A DNA stretch of 14,358 bases from Nitrosopumilaceae archaeon (GCA_021296165.1 JAGWAW010000043.1:1-14358), one strand, 5' to 3'; numbered from the stretch's first letter, positions 6,357 to 13,997 are shown. Numbers and translations are program-made. The notes: a model not told the origin generated them from the letters alone.

Positions 6357-9127
6357 GTGCATAAGGCGACATCCATCTCTGACGCACATGCCCGTTGGCA
6401 TCGGGAGGTTCCTGGCGCACGTTGGCTTAAGGCAGACCTGCACACACACGCGACAACATGCCATGCGGGTGGCGGGGGAGGTGCGCCCGACGGCGCCGGC
6501 ATGCACGCGCAGCCTCCCGCAACCGTATCGGAGTGCTCCCGCCGGTTCCTGCAGGGCGCAGTCAGCAGCGGCGTGCATGTGCTTGGCATCGTGCCCCCCA
6601 GTCCGGCATTGAAGACCCGCACGATGCCATCGGCGCCGTCTGGCACATAGTGGACGAGTGGACCACCGGCACAGACCGCCTGGGGCGCCCGTTTCGGGAC
6701 ACGATATATGCAGTCTTTCCCGGCTTTGAGTTGCTGTCCCACGACGGACCGGGCGGGTTGCGCCTGCTGTTTCTATTTGATACTGAGATCGGCCGCAGTA
6801 AATTCACTAAGGCACTAGATCTGGCAATGGGTGGCGTGTCTCCACGCTCCGACGGAAACCCCAGAATGTCAGATCTGACTGCCGCAGAGGCGTTCGACTG
6901 CCTAGATGCGCTTCGTGAAGACGAGTGTGCCGGTGCCCCGGGCGGCAGCCCGCCCTGGAGCTATCTGGTTCTGGCGCCCCGGGCAGAGAGTGAAAATGGG
7001 GTGTTTGGGGCACTGAAGGGGCAGGTACTGGAACGGTTCCCACATGCCGGTGTTGTGGGCATTGGGCTTGGACGCGACAGACTGCCCGAGGACGCCATTG
7101 ACGGCAGGGAATGGCTGCCGGGATTGATGGCAGAACACAACCAGTCGTTCTTTCATGCTTCCGGCGCTTACACAGCTGACGAGATAGGGCGCCGCTACAC
7201 GTGGATGAAGATCGCCAGTCCCAGATTAATGGCACTGCGCCAGGCCTTCATCGCCGGCCACTCCCGCATGAGATTCGGGTATGAACGCGGCCGCAATGGC
7301 GTCCTCTCCGAAACTTCAAGCACCCCAGACGCGCTGGCAGACAGGCGGCCGTGGCTGAGATCCGTCACAGTATCGGGCGGGGCCTCGTTTTTTGGATCTG
7401 ATGCCAACCATGAAAGGCGTACACGCTTTGATTTCAGCCCGGACATCACCTGCATCATAGGCGGCAGCATGACCGGCAAGAGTACGCTCCTTGACGGCCT
7501 GAGGGTGCACACCGGGGCCCCACTGCCGCGGGACCGTGGCCTCATGGGACAGGTCGAGGCGCGCGGCAGGGAACGCTTTCTTGCCGGGTCTCCGGAGGTT
7601 GTTCTGGACTGCCGTAACGTGGACGCGACGGCGCCGCTGCGTGAGCAGTTGCCCGCCGTCTTCTATACCCAGTCTGAGCTGCAGCGACTGACCGAGGAGG
7701 CGAAGATGATTGAGATTCTGTCGGGGCTTGCCGCATCCAAGAAGGATGACATAGTCAAACTCGAGGAAGCCTTGGGCAGGCTGGACGGGGCCCTGATCAA
7801 GGATGCGAGTAGATTCGGGGAGATCCGTGACAGGCTCGCCGACGCCGAACAGGCCCATGAGCGAAGCAGGTCGGCAGCGGAGCAGATTGCCGCCTTCTCG
7901 CAGGCGGGCATAGGGGATCTCGTCGGGGCGTCTGCAGAGGCGCACCGGTGGCAGGATCTGGCGGAGGCCACCGGCAGGCTACAGAGTGAGATAGCGGGCT
8001 TGGCAAGATCAGTAGAGGAGGTGGATGTGTCCGACACCAGTGGACGTGCGGCCGAGGCACTGCGGGGCGCAGGCCGAAGCGGGGCGGATTTGGGCGCTGT
8101 CTGGAGCCGCGTACAAGACCTACTGCACTCCGCCGAGGCCGAAGCGGGAGCCGCCAATGTCGCCATCCGGTCTGCAGCCGATGCCCTGGAGGCGCACAGG
8201 GCAGATGCCCGAGTTCAAGTTGACCGTCGATTGGCAGACCTCGGACACGACGGTTCCAGAATAAACCATCTCCAGACTCTAAATGCGCAGGCATCGCTGT
8301 CTGAAAGCTATAGGGCAAACCTTGAGCACGTACGCAGCGAGATGGAAGAGGCCGATGCGTCATTCACGCGTCGGCTTGCAGAGCGCAGGAATCTTGTGAC
8401 GCAGCAGCGAAGGGTGCTTGATCAAGTGATCGAGACCGTATTCCAGCGTTTTGGAGGACGGATAAAAGTACGCCGAATCAATGACGGAGACACGGAGTCC
8501 TTGGGTGGCTTCATCAGGGGCATTGGCCAGAGGGGAATCACAAGATGGTGGAATGATCTGGCAGGCGAGCGGCGGCCTACGCCAGACGTACTGCTTGAGA
8601 AGGCGGAGGCCGAACGCCTGGCTGACATCGGGATGAGCGGCGCTGTGGGGGCGTCGTTTCTTGCCCAACTCACCCCATCCAGGCGGCGCGAGATGGCGGC
8701 ACTCCGCTGCAGGGATGTTTACCGACTTGAATTCAGGATGGACGACGGAACCTACCGCCAGCTGGCGGATCTCTCCGGCGGACAGCGGGTGAGCCTCCTG
8801 CTCTCATTGCTCTTGGAGACTGACGACGAACGCCCGTTGATCATTGATCAGCCGGAAGACGAACTGGACAATCGGTTCCTGTTCGAGACGCTGCTACCCG
8901 CGCTGAGAAGGCTGAAGGGTCGAAGGCAGGTAATACTGGCCACGCACAATGCAAACATCGTGGTCAACGGCGATGCAGATCAGGTGATACATCTGGAGGC
9001 CACGGCAAACCGCGGATGGGTGGCCCATTCGGGCGCCATCGACGAGCCAGCCGTCCGGGACGCCATCATCCGCACGGTAGACGGCGGAGAGGTAACAAGT
9101 CAGGTCCACCCAGCCGAGCGTGCGTGA
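6357..9127 (+). CDS. TrlF-like PHP + SMC/ABC ATPase, frameshifted near the 5' end
   Basis: The N-terminus from GTG 6357 reads GARWLKADLHTHATTC, the first PHP metal motif (D27-L-H29-T-H31). Near 6592-6605 (a C6 run) homology moves one frame back and stays open to TGA 9125-9127. In order it then has FPGFEL, HASGAYTADEIGRRYTWMK, a Walker A motif IIGGSMTGKST (about 7456-7490), a long Glu/Arg/Ala-rich coiled coil (about 7730-8430), the ABC signature LADLSGGQR, Walker B PLIIDQPEDELDN and the H-loop ILATHNAN. This is the layout of TrlF-type PHP-ATPases, whose ATPase resembles SMC/RecN. Two PHP motifs look lost: the TDHN position reads VPPQ, and SSDAH reads ASGAY. The ATPase half looks intact. Such proteins occur in accessory and defence regions, so a DNA-directed defence role is inferred. 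The next gene starts 3 nt downstream. If the break is real, only the long frame without the PHP start could be made. Confidence 0.82.
6592..6605 (+). other. probable frameshift site in the TrlF-like gene (C6 run)
   Basis: Upstream frame: GVHVLGIVPP. Downstream frame: SGIEDPHDAIGAVWH. Adding one C to the run of six C after GTG would join both into one reading frame (GIVPPQSGIEDP). The exact site cannot be fixed without homologues, but the C run is the simplest place. Confidence 0.6.
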
Positions 9128-9130
9128 ATT

Positions 9131-10322
9131 ATGAAGTACCGCATAGTGCAGATCCAAGAGCTTATAGGACAAGCGTGAACTCGGCGACCTGGGGGCGGTC
9201 GGCAGGGCCGTATGCGCCTTTGCAAACAGCAGGGGGGGCATTGTAATTCTGGGTGTGAACGATGCACAAAAGATTGTAGGCATCAATATGGCTGCAGAGG
9301 AGGTTCAGGAGCGGTTGACGAGGTTTCTCCAGCAGGGCTGCAGCTCGCCGCTATCTGCCCGCTTGGGCTGGCACAAGGATCCGAATGGCGACGTACACTG
9401 GATCGAGGTATCGCCGCAGCGCGGATCTGAGCCATTACAGTATGGCGGCCGCGTGTTTGTACGTCGCGGACGAAGCAGCGTCACCCCGACTCCTGTCGAG
9501 CTCCAGGAACTCTACAACATATTCGGACACGTACTCACAGAGGAGCGCGTGATACAGGATGCCGGGGCATCTGATGTGGGCACCGATGCCTTCCACAAAT
9601 TCCTCCAAAGGCAGGGGCTGGACACCGATACCGCGCCGCAGCCCAGCGGTACTGATGACCTTCGCAACCGGCACGTGCTGGCAGACCTGGGCGGAGAGTT
9701 GCATCCTACGCTCTATGGGATATTGGCATTCGGGAAGCATCCCCAAAAGCACCCGCAGACCCGCAACTTTGTAGTCGATTGCGTGGCATACGGGGGTGAA
9801 GATCGGGCCTCGGACGTCTTGCTGGTTTCCAAGGTTGCAGGGCGCATGGACGAGCTGGTGAAGAGATCGGTCGACTGGTTCTCCAGCTTGGGACGGCTCG
9901 AACTGTACCGCGGGCTGATCCGCGAAGCTCGACACCTGCTGCCGTTGAAGGCACTCCGGGAGTCGCTGGTGAATGCGGTGGCGCACAGGGACTATGCGAT
10001 AACCGGATCCAAGATACTTTTGGAGGTCTTTGCCCAGCATGTGGACGTAACCAGTCCGGGCGGGCTGCCCAACCCCATGAGTGTCGAGAGCGTCCGGGCA
10101 GGGGGGCTGCCGAGATCCAGGAACGAGTGGATGGCGCACTACATGGTCGAGATGGGCCTTATGGAGCAGCGGGGCAGGGGGTGGCCCATAATGCGGAAGG
10201 AGATGCGCCAGTTCAACGGCACCGAGCCCGACATCACCCAAGGGGAGGATGGCGCGTTCGTCCGGGTGCGGTTTCGTATGGGGGTGCCGGAAAGCAGCGG
10301 ACTAGATATGGTCTCCGGATAG
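9131..10322 (+). CDS. Schlafen AlbA_2 + HATPase_c_4 (RecG-like) regulator, 5' end disrupted
   Basis: The intact frame gives 355 aa from GTG 9255, but the AlbA_2 domain clearly begins earlier in the same frame: KRELGDLGAVGRAVCAFANS then RGGIVILGVND (9171-9260) is the family core, with no start codon available. A second piece, MKYRIVQIQELIGQA (ATG 9131, stop 9176-9178, other frame), matches the domain's first helix. About eight residues that normally link them (the E-x-x-x-EFK segment) are missing, so a small deletion appears to have shifted the frame. The C-terminal half carries HATPase_c_4 motifs: LKALRESLVNAVAHRDY, DVTSPGGLPNPMS, VEMGLMEQRGRGWPIMRKEM. Relatives are putative DNA- or RNA-linked regulators. 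ATG 9131 follows the TrlF-like stop by 3 nt, indicating one operon. The 355-aa form lacks part of its first domain. Confidence 0.78.
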
Positions 10323-10611
10323 CCTTTCCGCCTGAAACCAAGCCCCCCCCCCGACGCGGCGACCCCGCCACACGCGTCGCCGCAGGCCATGTCGGTGCAG
10401 TCCGGACCGCCGAGCCTCACCATCTGTCTGGCGCCCGCCCCGGGACGGGATTGGTGATGAGCCCGCGGATGCGTGTGTATCTATGCCGTCAATCCCCCGC
10501 TGGAGGACTGCGGGGTAGATTCGGGGGGCCGCCGGTATCCCGCCGCTGGCATCGCCCTGCCCGGCGCGGGGGATGCGGCAGTATTGGCGCCGGCCGTCCC
10601 GCCGTCGGGGA
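10323..10611. other. intergenic region with C10 tract and inverted repeat
   Basis: These 289 bases between the AlbA_2 gene and thiL contain no gene I can support; the GC-rich open frames crossing them lack motifs. Notable are ten consecutive C (10343-10352) and a perfect 8-bp inverted repeat, GCGGCGAC (10356-10363) and GTCGCCGC (10376-10383), 34 nt after the upstream stop. No T tract is present, so termination here is uncertain. Confidence 0.45.
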
Positions 10612-11595
10612 TCAGAACGCCTTCCACCCCTCGTCGAAAAGCCGGGTGCGTCCATCCCTCTCCAGGTACACGCCCTCGCCCTCCTCCACGCGCCCTATGG
10701 GCGTCAGGGGAATGCGGGTGTCCCGTATGGCACTGAATATGTCGTTTATGCCCCCCCGCCGCAGCGTAAACACTATCTCGTACTCCTCGCCGCCGTGGTA
10801 CACCAGGTCGTCGGGATCCAGGCCGTGTTTGGCGGCAAACTCGGCCACGCCGGCGGCGGCCGGGTCGCAGTCCACTATTATGGCGACGCCGCTCCGGGCG
10901 GCCATCTCGTTGAGGGTGGTGGAGAGGCCGTCGCTGGAGTCCATGGTGGAGCTGAGGTAGGGCGCTGCCCTGGCGCCAAAGTTCAACCGCGCCCGGGGCT
11001 CCATCACTGCCCTGAGGGATCCCCGGGGGCCGGCCACACCGTGCGATACAGCGTACAGCCCGGCGGCGGACAGCCCGAAGGGACCGGTGGCCAGCACCCG
11101 GTCTCCGGGGGACGCGCCTCCCCGGGATGGAACGGAGGGGGGCCGCTTCCAGTATCCGGGGCGGTCCGCCGGGGCGTCCCTCCGGGGGAATATTCCCTTG
11201 GCCATGCCCATCATGCATACGGTGATGGATATCTCGGCACCCCGGTTGGTGTCTCCGCCCAGCACCTTGAACCCATACGCGTCGGCGGCGTCGGCCAGCC
11301 CGGCGGCCATGGCCCCATGCGTCCTGGACGTACAGGACGCCGGGGCCGTGATGGACACCAGCGCCCACCTCGGCCGCACGCCCTTGGCCGCAAAGTCGCT
11401 GATGCAGGCCACAGCGGCCTTCCTTGCGGCCTTCCGGGGGGTCATTCCCGGCGGGACGTCGGTGCCGTACACCAGCGTGTCGACCTTTGAGACCAGCAGG
11501 CGGTTCCCCATCCGCATAGCCTCTACGTCGTTGCGGGCATCCTCCCCCAGCCCGAACCGCTCCCGGTATATCTGGACTATCTGGTCCTCAGACAC
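10612..11595 (-). CDS. thiL: thiamine-monophosphate kinase
   Basis: The 327-residue protein matches archaeal ThiL, which phosphorylates thiamine monophosphate to the cofactor thiamine diphosphate using ATP. Visible motifs are NDVEAM and LLVSKVDTLVYGTDVPPGM (nucleotide and Mg2+ site of the PurM-like fold), PRKAARKAAVACISDFAAKG, VLGGDTNRG, MDSSDGLSTTLNEMA and GGEEYEIVF. Length is usual (300-330 aa) and no break is visible. The start is GTG 11595; it overlaps the end of glmM by 8 nt, so both genes form an operon driven from the TATA box at 12871-12880 and are probably translationally coupled. There is no obvious metabolic link between the two products; the pairing may simply be a compact housekeeping unit. 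Confidence 0.93.
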   Translation of the reverse strand: MSEDQIVQIYRERFGLGEDARNDVEAMRMGNRLLVSKVDTLVYGTDVPPGMTPRKAARKAAVACISDFAAKGVRPRWALVSITAPASCTSRTHGAMAAGLADAADAYGFKVLGGDTNRGAEISITVCMMGMAKGIFPRRDAPADRPGYWKRPPSVPSRGGASPGDRVLATGPFGLSAAGLYAVSHGVAGPRGSLRAVMEPRARLNFGARAAPYLSSTMDSSDGLSTTLNEMAARSGVAIIVDCDPAAAGVAEFAAKHGLDPDDLVYHGGEEYEIVFTLRRGGINDIFSAIRDTRIPLTPIGRVEEGEGVYLERDGRTRLFDEGWKAF

Positions 11596-12853
11596 GCCCC
11601 CGCACCGCCTCGGACATTTGGCTCACCAGCTCCCGGCACCGCACCATGTCGGCCGCCTCGGCGGAGACCCGCACGATATCTTCGGTGTTGGAGGCCCGCA
11701 CCAGCACCCACGTGTCCTCGTCTATGATGCCCCGCACCCCGTCCGTGCAATCCACCTCCGAGGATATGCGTTCCACGCGCTCCAGCACGCCCGGCAGCGA
11801 GGAGGCGCCCCCCCGCACCCTCTCCCGCACTATGGCGCTCCCGGTCACCTCGCGCAGGGCTTGGCGCATGCCCCCGCCGGGAACCATGGAGGCGAGCAGC
11901 CCGGCGGCCAGCATGCCGTCCCGGCACCAGTTGAACTCCCCCAGGATGAAGCCGCCGCTGCTCCCCTCGCCGCCGGCCCCGGCGCCGCACCCCTCCATGG
12001 CCCCGACCACGTTGGCCTCGCCCACCGGGCACCGGAGCACGGTCCCACCCCGTTCCACGATATACCTCTCCACCAGGACGCTGGTGTCGGCGCTGAGCAC
12101 AAAGTCACGGTGCCCCCGCTCCATGGCGGCGGCCACCCCCAGCCCCAGGGTGACGTCGGGCTGCTGCACCTCGCCGTCCACAACCAGCACCATCCTGTCC
12201 CCGTCCATGTCAAATGCCACGCCCATGTCATACTCTCTTGAGCCGGCAGCCAGCCTCTCCAGCCCACCGGCGGTGGGGTCTGGGCGCGGCACGTCATCGG
12301 GTATACTCTCCACCCGGCACCCTATGGCCCGCAGCAGCCGGGGGGCCGTCCCGGCCGCCGCCCCGCCCCCGGCGTCCACCAGCACCGAGGGCTCCCCGTC
12401 TATGCGCCCTATGGTGCCGGCCGCCTCCTCCACGTATTCGGATAACGCCACCGTGTGGTAACCGCACGGCGAGGCCCCCCCGCCATTCCCGTCCGATATG
12501 CGGCGCATCATGGCATGGTCGGCCCCCCGGCCCCCCGCCACGAACTTTAGCCCGTTCCACGACACGGGGTTGTGCGAGGCGGTCACCGCCACCCCCACCC
12601 CGCGCCGGCGGGCCTCAAAGAAGACTGCCGGGGTGGGGGCCACCCCCAAATCCATCACGTCCATGCCGCCGGCGGCCAGAGCCGCGGCCGCCGCTCCGGC
12701 CATCGCCTCCCCCGACGGCCTGGTGTCCCGGCCCAGGACGCAGGCGCCCCCCCGCATCATACGGGCAAAGTTGCCGCAGAACCGCGCCACCTCCCGCAGG
12801 TCCAACTCCTCGCCGACCACTCCCCTGATCCCCGATATGGTAACCTTCACCAC
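11588..12853 (-). CDS. glmM: phosphoglucosamine mutase / phosphohexomutase family
   Basis: The 421-residue protein is an alpha-D-phosphohexomutase. It has the catalytic phosphoserine loop TASHNP (S93), the metal loop DMDGDR (D215, D217, D219), the sugar-binding region GGFILGEFNWCRDGM (about 300-314) and the phosphate-binding loop RASNTED (386-392). Family members interconvert glucosamine-, glucose- or mannose-phosphates; archaeal proteins with this NTED-type phosphate loop are usually called GlmM, supplying glucosamine-1-phosphate for UDP-GlcNAc. Substrate cannot be fixed by eye. It is somewhat short for the family (about 445-455 aa) but all four loops are present, and a Gly-rich insert (GCGAGAGGEGSSG) precedes loop 3. 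The start is GTG 12853 (GTG 12850 follows directly), about 24-26 nt from a TATA box, so the mRNA is probably leaderless. It is the first gene of the glmM-thiL operon. Confidence 0.88.
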   Translation of the reverse strand: MVKVTISGIRGVVGEELDLREVARFCGNFARMMRGGACVLGRDTRPSGEAMAGAAAAALAAGGMDVMDLGVAPTPAVFFEARRRGVGVAVTASHNPVSWNGLKFVAGGRGADHAMMRRISDGNGGGASPCGYHTVALSEYVEEAAGTIGRIDGEPSVLVDAGGGAAAGTAPRLLRAIGCRVESIPDDVPRPDPTAGGLERLAAGSREYDMGVAFDMDGDRMVLVVDGEVQQPDVTLGLGVAAAMERGHRDFVLSADTSVLVERYIVERGGTVLRCPVGEANVVGAMEGCGAGAGGEGSSGGFILGEFNWCRDGMLAAGLLASMVPGGGMRQALREVTGSAIVRERVRGGASSLPGVLERVERISSEVDCTDGVRGIIDEDTWVLVRASNTEDIVRVSAEAADMVRCRELVSQMSEAVRGRV

Positions 12854-12870
12854 ACCGCATCCGGTAAGGC

Positions 12871-12880
12871 TTTTTATAAA
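12871..12880. promoter_or_regulatory. shared bidirectional TATA box for glmM and tRNA-Thr
   Basis: TTTTTATAAA contains the palindrome TTTATAAA in both orientations. Its centre lies about 24-26 nt from the glmM GTG codons (leftward) and about 27-28 nt from the first base of the tRNA (12904, rightward). No other TATA-like box exists in the 50-nt gap. Confidence 0.6.
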
Positions 12881-12903
12881 CTCCGGGCGGAGGGCGCATC
12901 CGT

Positions 12904-12977
12904 GCCTCGATAGCTCAGCCTGGTAGAGCGAACGCCTCGTAAGCGTTAGGTCGCGGGTTCAAAGCCCGTTCGAGGCT
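12904..12977 (+). tRNA. tRNA-Thr (anticodon CGT)
   Basis: The 74 bases fold into a full cloverleaf. The acceptor stem GCCTCGA pairs with TCGAGGC, the D stem GCTC with GAGC, the anticodon stem AACGC with GCGTT around the loop CTCGTAA, and the T stem GCGGG with CCCGT around TTCAAAG. The anticodon CGT reads ACG (Thr). The discriminator base is T, as is usual for archaeal tRNA-Thr. CCA is not encoded, and no intron is present. A TATA box lies about 27 nt upstream, shared with glmM. Confidence 0.96.
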
Positions 12978-13015
12978 TGCTGCTGTTCCTAGGGGCCGCC
13001 CGCCGGTTCCGCCGG

Positions 13016-13090
13016 TCACCGGATGTCCTCTATGTCCGTCTCCAGCTTCTCGCCCATTCCTCTCCACCACTCGGGAATTCGCTCGCACAT
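13016..13090 (-). CDS. possible leaderless microprotein, 24 aa
   Basis: ATG 13090 lies 26-27 nt downstream of a good TATA box (TTTATA, 13114-13119, reading leftward) and opens a 24-codon frame ending in TGA (13016-13018). The peptide MCERIPEWWRGMGEKLETDI, followed by EDIR, is amphipathic and acidic, with a WW pair. ATG 13102 in the same frame would add four residues but sits too close to the TATA box. No family is recognised. Support is the exact leaderless spacing and a sequence that looks protein-like; the frame could still be fortuitous. Confidence 0.42.
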   Translation of the reverse strand: MCERIPEWWRGMGEKLETDIEDIR

Positions 13091-13113
13091 TTCAATACTC
13101 ATTTGGATCGACC

Positions 13114-13119
13114 TTTATA
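13114..13119 (-). promoter_or_regulatory. TATA box of the 24-aa frame, overlapping an upstream stop codon
   Basis: Read leftward the sequence is GGTATAAAGG. It lies 26-27 nt from ATG 13090. The TAA stop of the 2-TM gene upstream (13117-13115) is part of the box. Confidence 0.4.
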
Positions 13120-13309
13120 CCTTTGTCGATTCCCGCAGCCTCTTCCGGTATACGATGACGGCGACGGCCACACCGGCGCACGCCAAAAAGACCGGCCACC
13201 TGTACTCGCTCCCGACCATCCCTACGAACGCGTAGATGGTGCCCCCTATCGCCGCCAACCCGGCCAGCTCCAGCAGCTTGATCACGGGTATGGTGCGCGC
13301 GGGTGGCAT
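13115..13309 (-). CDS. small two-TM membrane protein, 64 aa
   Basis: From ATG 13309 the protein has two hydrophobic segments: LLELAGLAAIGGTIYAFVGM (about residues 12-31) and WPVFLACAGVAVAVIVY (about 38-54). They are separated by a short polar loop (VGSEYR) and followed by a basic tail (RKRLRESTKV), which suggests both termini face the cytoplasm. No family is recognised. The open frame extends upstream to GTG 13486, but that part is Arg/Gly-rich, without membrane character, and no TATA box fits it. A TATA-like ATAATTTT (13341-13334) lies about 28 nt before ATG 13309. Its stop is embedded in the next TATA box downstream. Confidence 0.6.
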   Translation of the reverse strand: MPPARTIPVIKLLELAGLAAIGGTIYAFVGMVGSEYRWPVFLACAGVAVAVIVYRKRLRESTKV

Positions 13310-13329
13310 ATAACCCTGCCACCCCGCCT

Positions 13330-13345
13330 CCAGAAAATTATCTGG
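13330..13345. promoter_or_regulatory. palindrome CCAGA-N6-TCTGG around the 2-TM gene promoter
   Basis: Two perfect 5-base arms, CCAGA (13330-13334) and TCTGG (13341-13345), flank an AT-rich centre that, read leftward, is the probable TATA element of the 64-aa membrane protein. A dimeric regulator bound here would block the promoter. This is operator-like but unproven. Confidence 0.3.
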
Positions 13346-13492
13346 ATTGGTACGCCGGCACTCAATCCTGCCACCATATACGGGAGTGCCTGCTCCCCGA
13401 ACGACCAGTATCCAGATCCGGCCGCCGTACCACTCAGAACTGCCGCGGAGCGGTAGTGCCTTAATCGGATATTTCGCCACTTCCACTATACA

Positions 13493-13498
13493 ATTATA
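13493..13498 (+). promoter_or_regulatory. TATA box of the 56-aa membrane protein
   Basis: ATTATA within CAATTATACG is centred about 26 nt upstream of GTG 13521, matching leaderless spacing and fixing this GTG as the start. Confidence 0.5.
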
Positions 13499-13520
13499 CG
13501 GCCACCCCGGTAATTCCCCG

Positions 13521-13691
13521 GTGAACCGCTACCTCTTGGTGATACTTATCATGATGATCGGGGGCATGGTAATAATGGCCACTCAGGGCAGGTGGCTGCC
13601 GTTCTATGGGATGATGGGGGGCGCCATAATAGTGATAATGTACTCGGCGTACAGCACCCGCCGGCAATACAAGAGGAAAAGGGAGAGATGA
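13521..13691 (+). CDS. small two-TM membrane protein, 56 aa
   Basis: From GTG 13521 the product has two hydrophobic stretches, YLLVILIMMIGGMVIMA (about residues 4-20) and FYGMMGGAIIVIMYSAY (about 28-44), a short loop with GRWLP, and a strongly basic tail (RRQYKRKRER). This hairpin topology resembles its divergent neighbour of 64 aa. No family or catalytic motif is recognised. The open frame continues upstream of GTG 13521 to 13347 but that part is not protein-like, and the TATA box about 26 nt before 13521 decides the start. The stop lies only 3 nt from the stop of the convergent winged-helix gene. Confidence 0.68.
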   Translation: MNRYLLVILIMMIGGMVIMATQGRWLPFYGMMGGAIIVIMYSAYSTRRQYKRKRER

Positions 13692-13694
13692 GGG

Positions 13695-13976
13695 CTACAG
13701 TTCCAGTCCGAAGGACTCTGCTATGCTGGAGAATCTGCGGTACGACTCCAGATACTGCCTTCCCTTGGGGGTGATAACGAAGGTGTGCTTGCCGTCGAAC
13801 TCTATGCGGTTGACCAGTTCCGCACCGGTGAGGTTCTCTAGGAACTTTCCCAGTCTGGAGTGTGACAGGTTTGCCTTGGTCAGCAACGAGGTTGTCCGGA
13901 TTCCTTCCATGCCCGAGTCTTGGGTGGCGGTCAGCAGATCCGCTATGATCTGCATGCTAGTCCTGTATGTGACCAT
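13695..13976 (-). CDS. archaeal winged-helix transcriptional regulator, 93 aa
   Basis: The protein fits the short archaeal winged-helix family (PF14947-like, HTH_45): an initial helix RTSMQIIADLLTAT, a recognition region (RTTSLLTKANLSHSRLGKFLENL), then a wing and C-terminal helix (VNRIEFDGKHTFVITPKGRQYLESY). Such proteins are about 80-100 aa and regulate unknown targets. ATG 13982 would give 95 residues. ATG 13976 (MVTYR) is preferred because it sits about 26 nt from the TATA box at 13998-14005, whereas 13982 is only about 20 nt away. The target genes are unknown; neighbouring membrane microproteins are candidates by proximity only. Confidence 0.82.
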   Translation of the reverse strand: MVTYRTSMQIIADLLTATQDSGMEGIRTTSLLTKANLSHSRLGKFLENLTGAELVNRIEFDGKHTFVITPKGRQYLESYRRFSSIAESFGLEL

Positions 13977-13997
13977 ATTCATGCATCACCGTCTTAC

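Noticed and set aside
10481..11368. 295-codon frame overlapping thiL on the same strand
   Set aside because: Out-of-frame shadow of thiL, rich in Arg, Gly and Pro, with no domain.
11087..12461. Long + strand frames opposite glmM
   Set aside because: Antisense shadows of glmM and thiL with Ser/Pro/Thr-rich low-complexity translations.
13310..13486. N-terminal extension of the 64-aa membrane protein to GTG 13486
   Set aside because: The extra 59 residues look random, and no TATA box stands at leaderless distance; ATG 13309 fits better.
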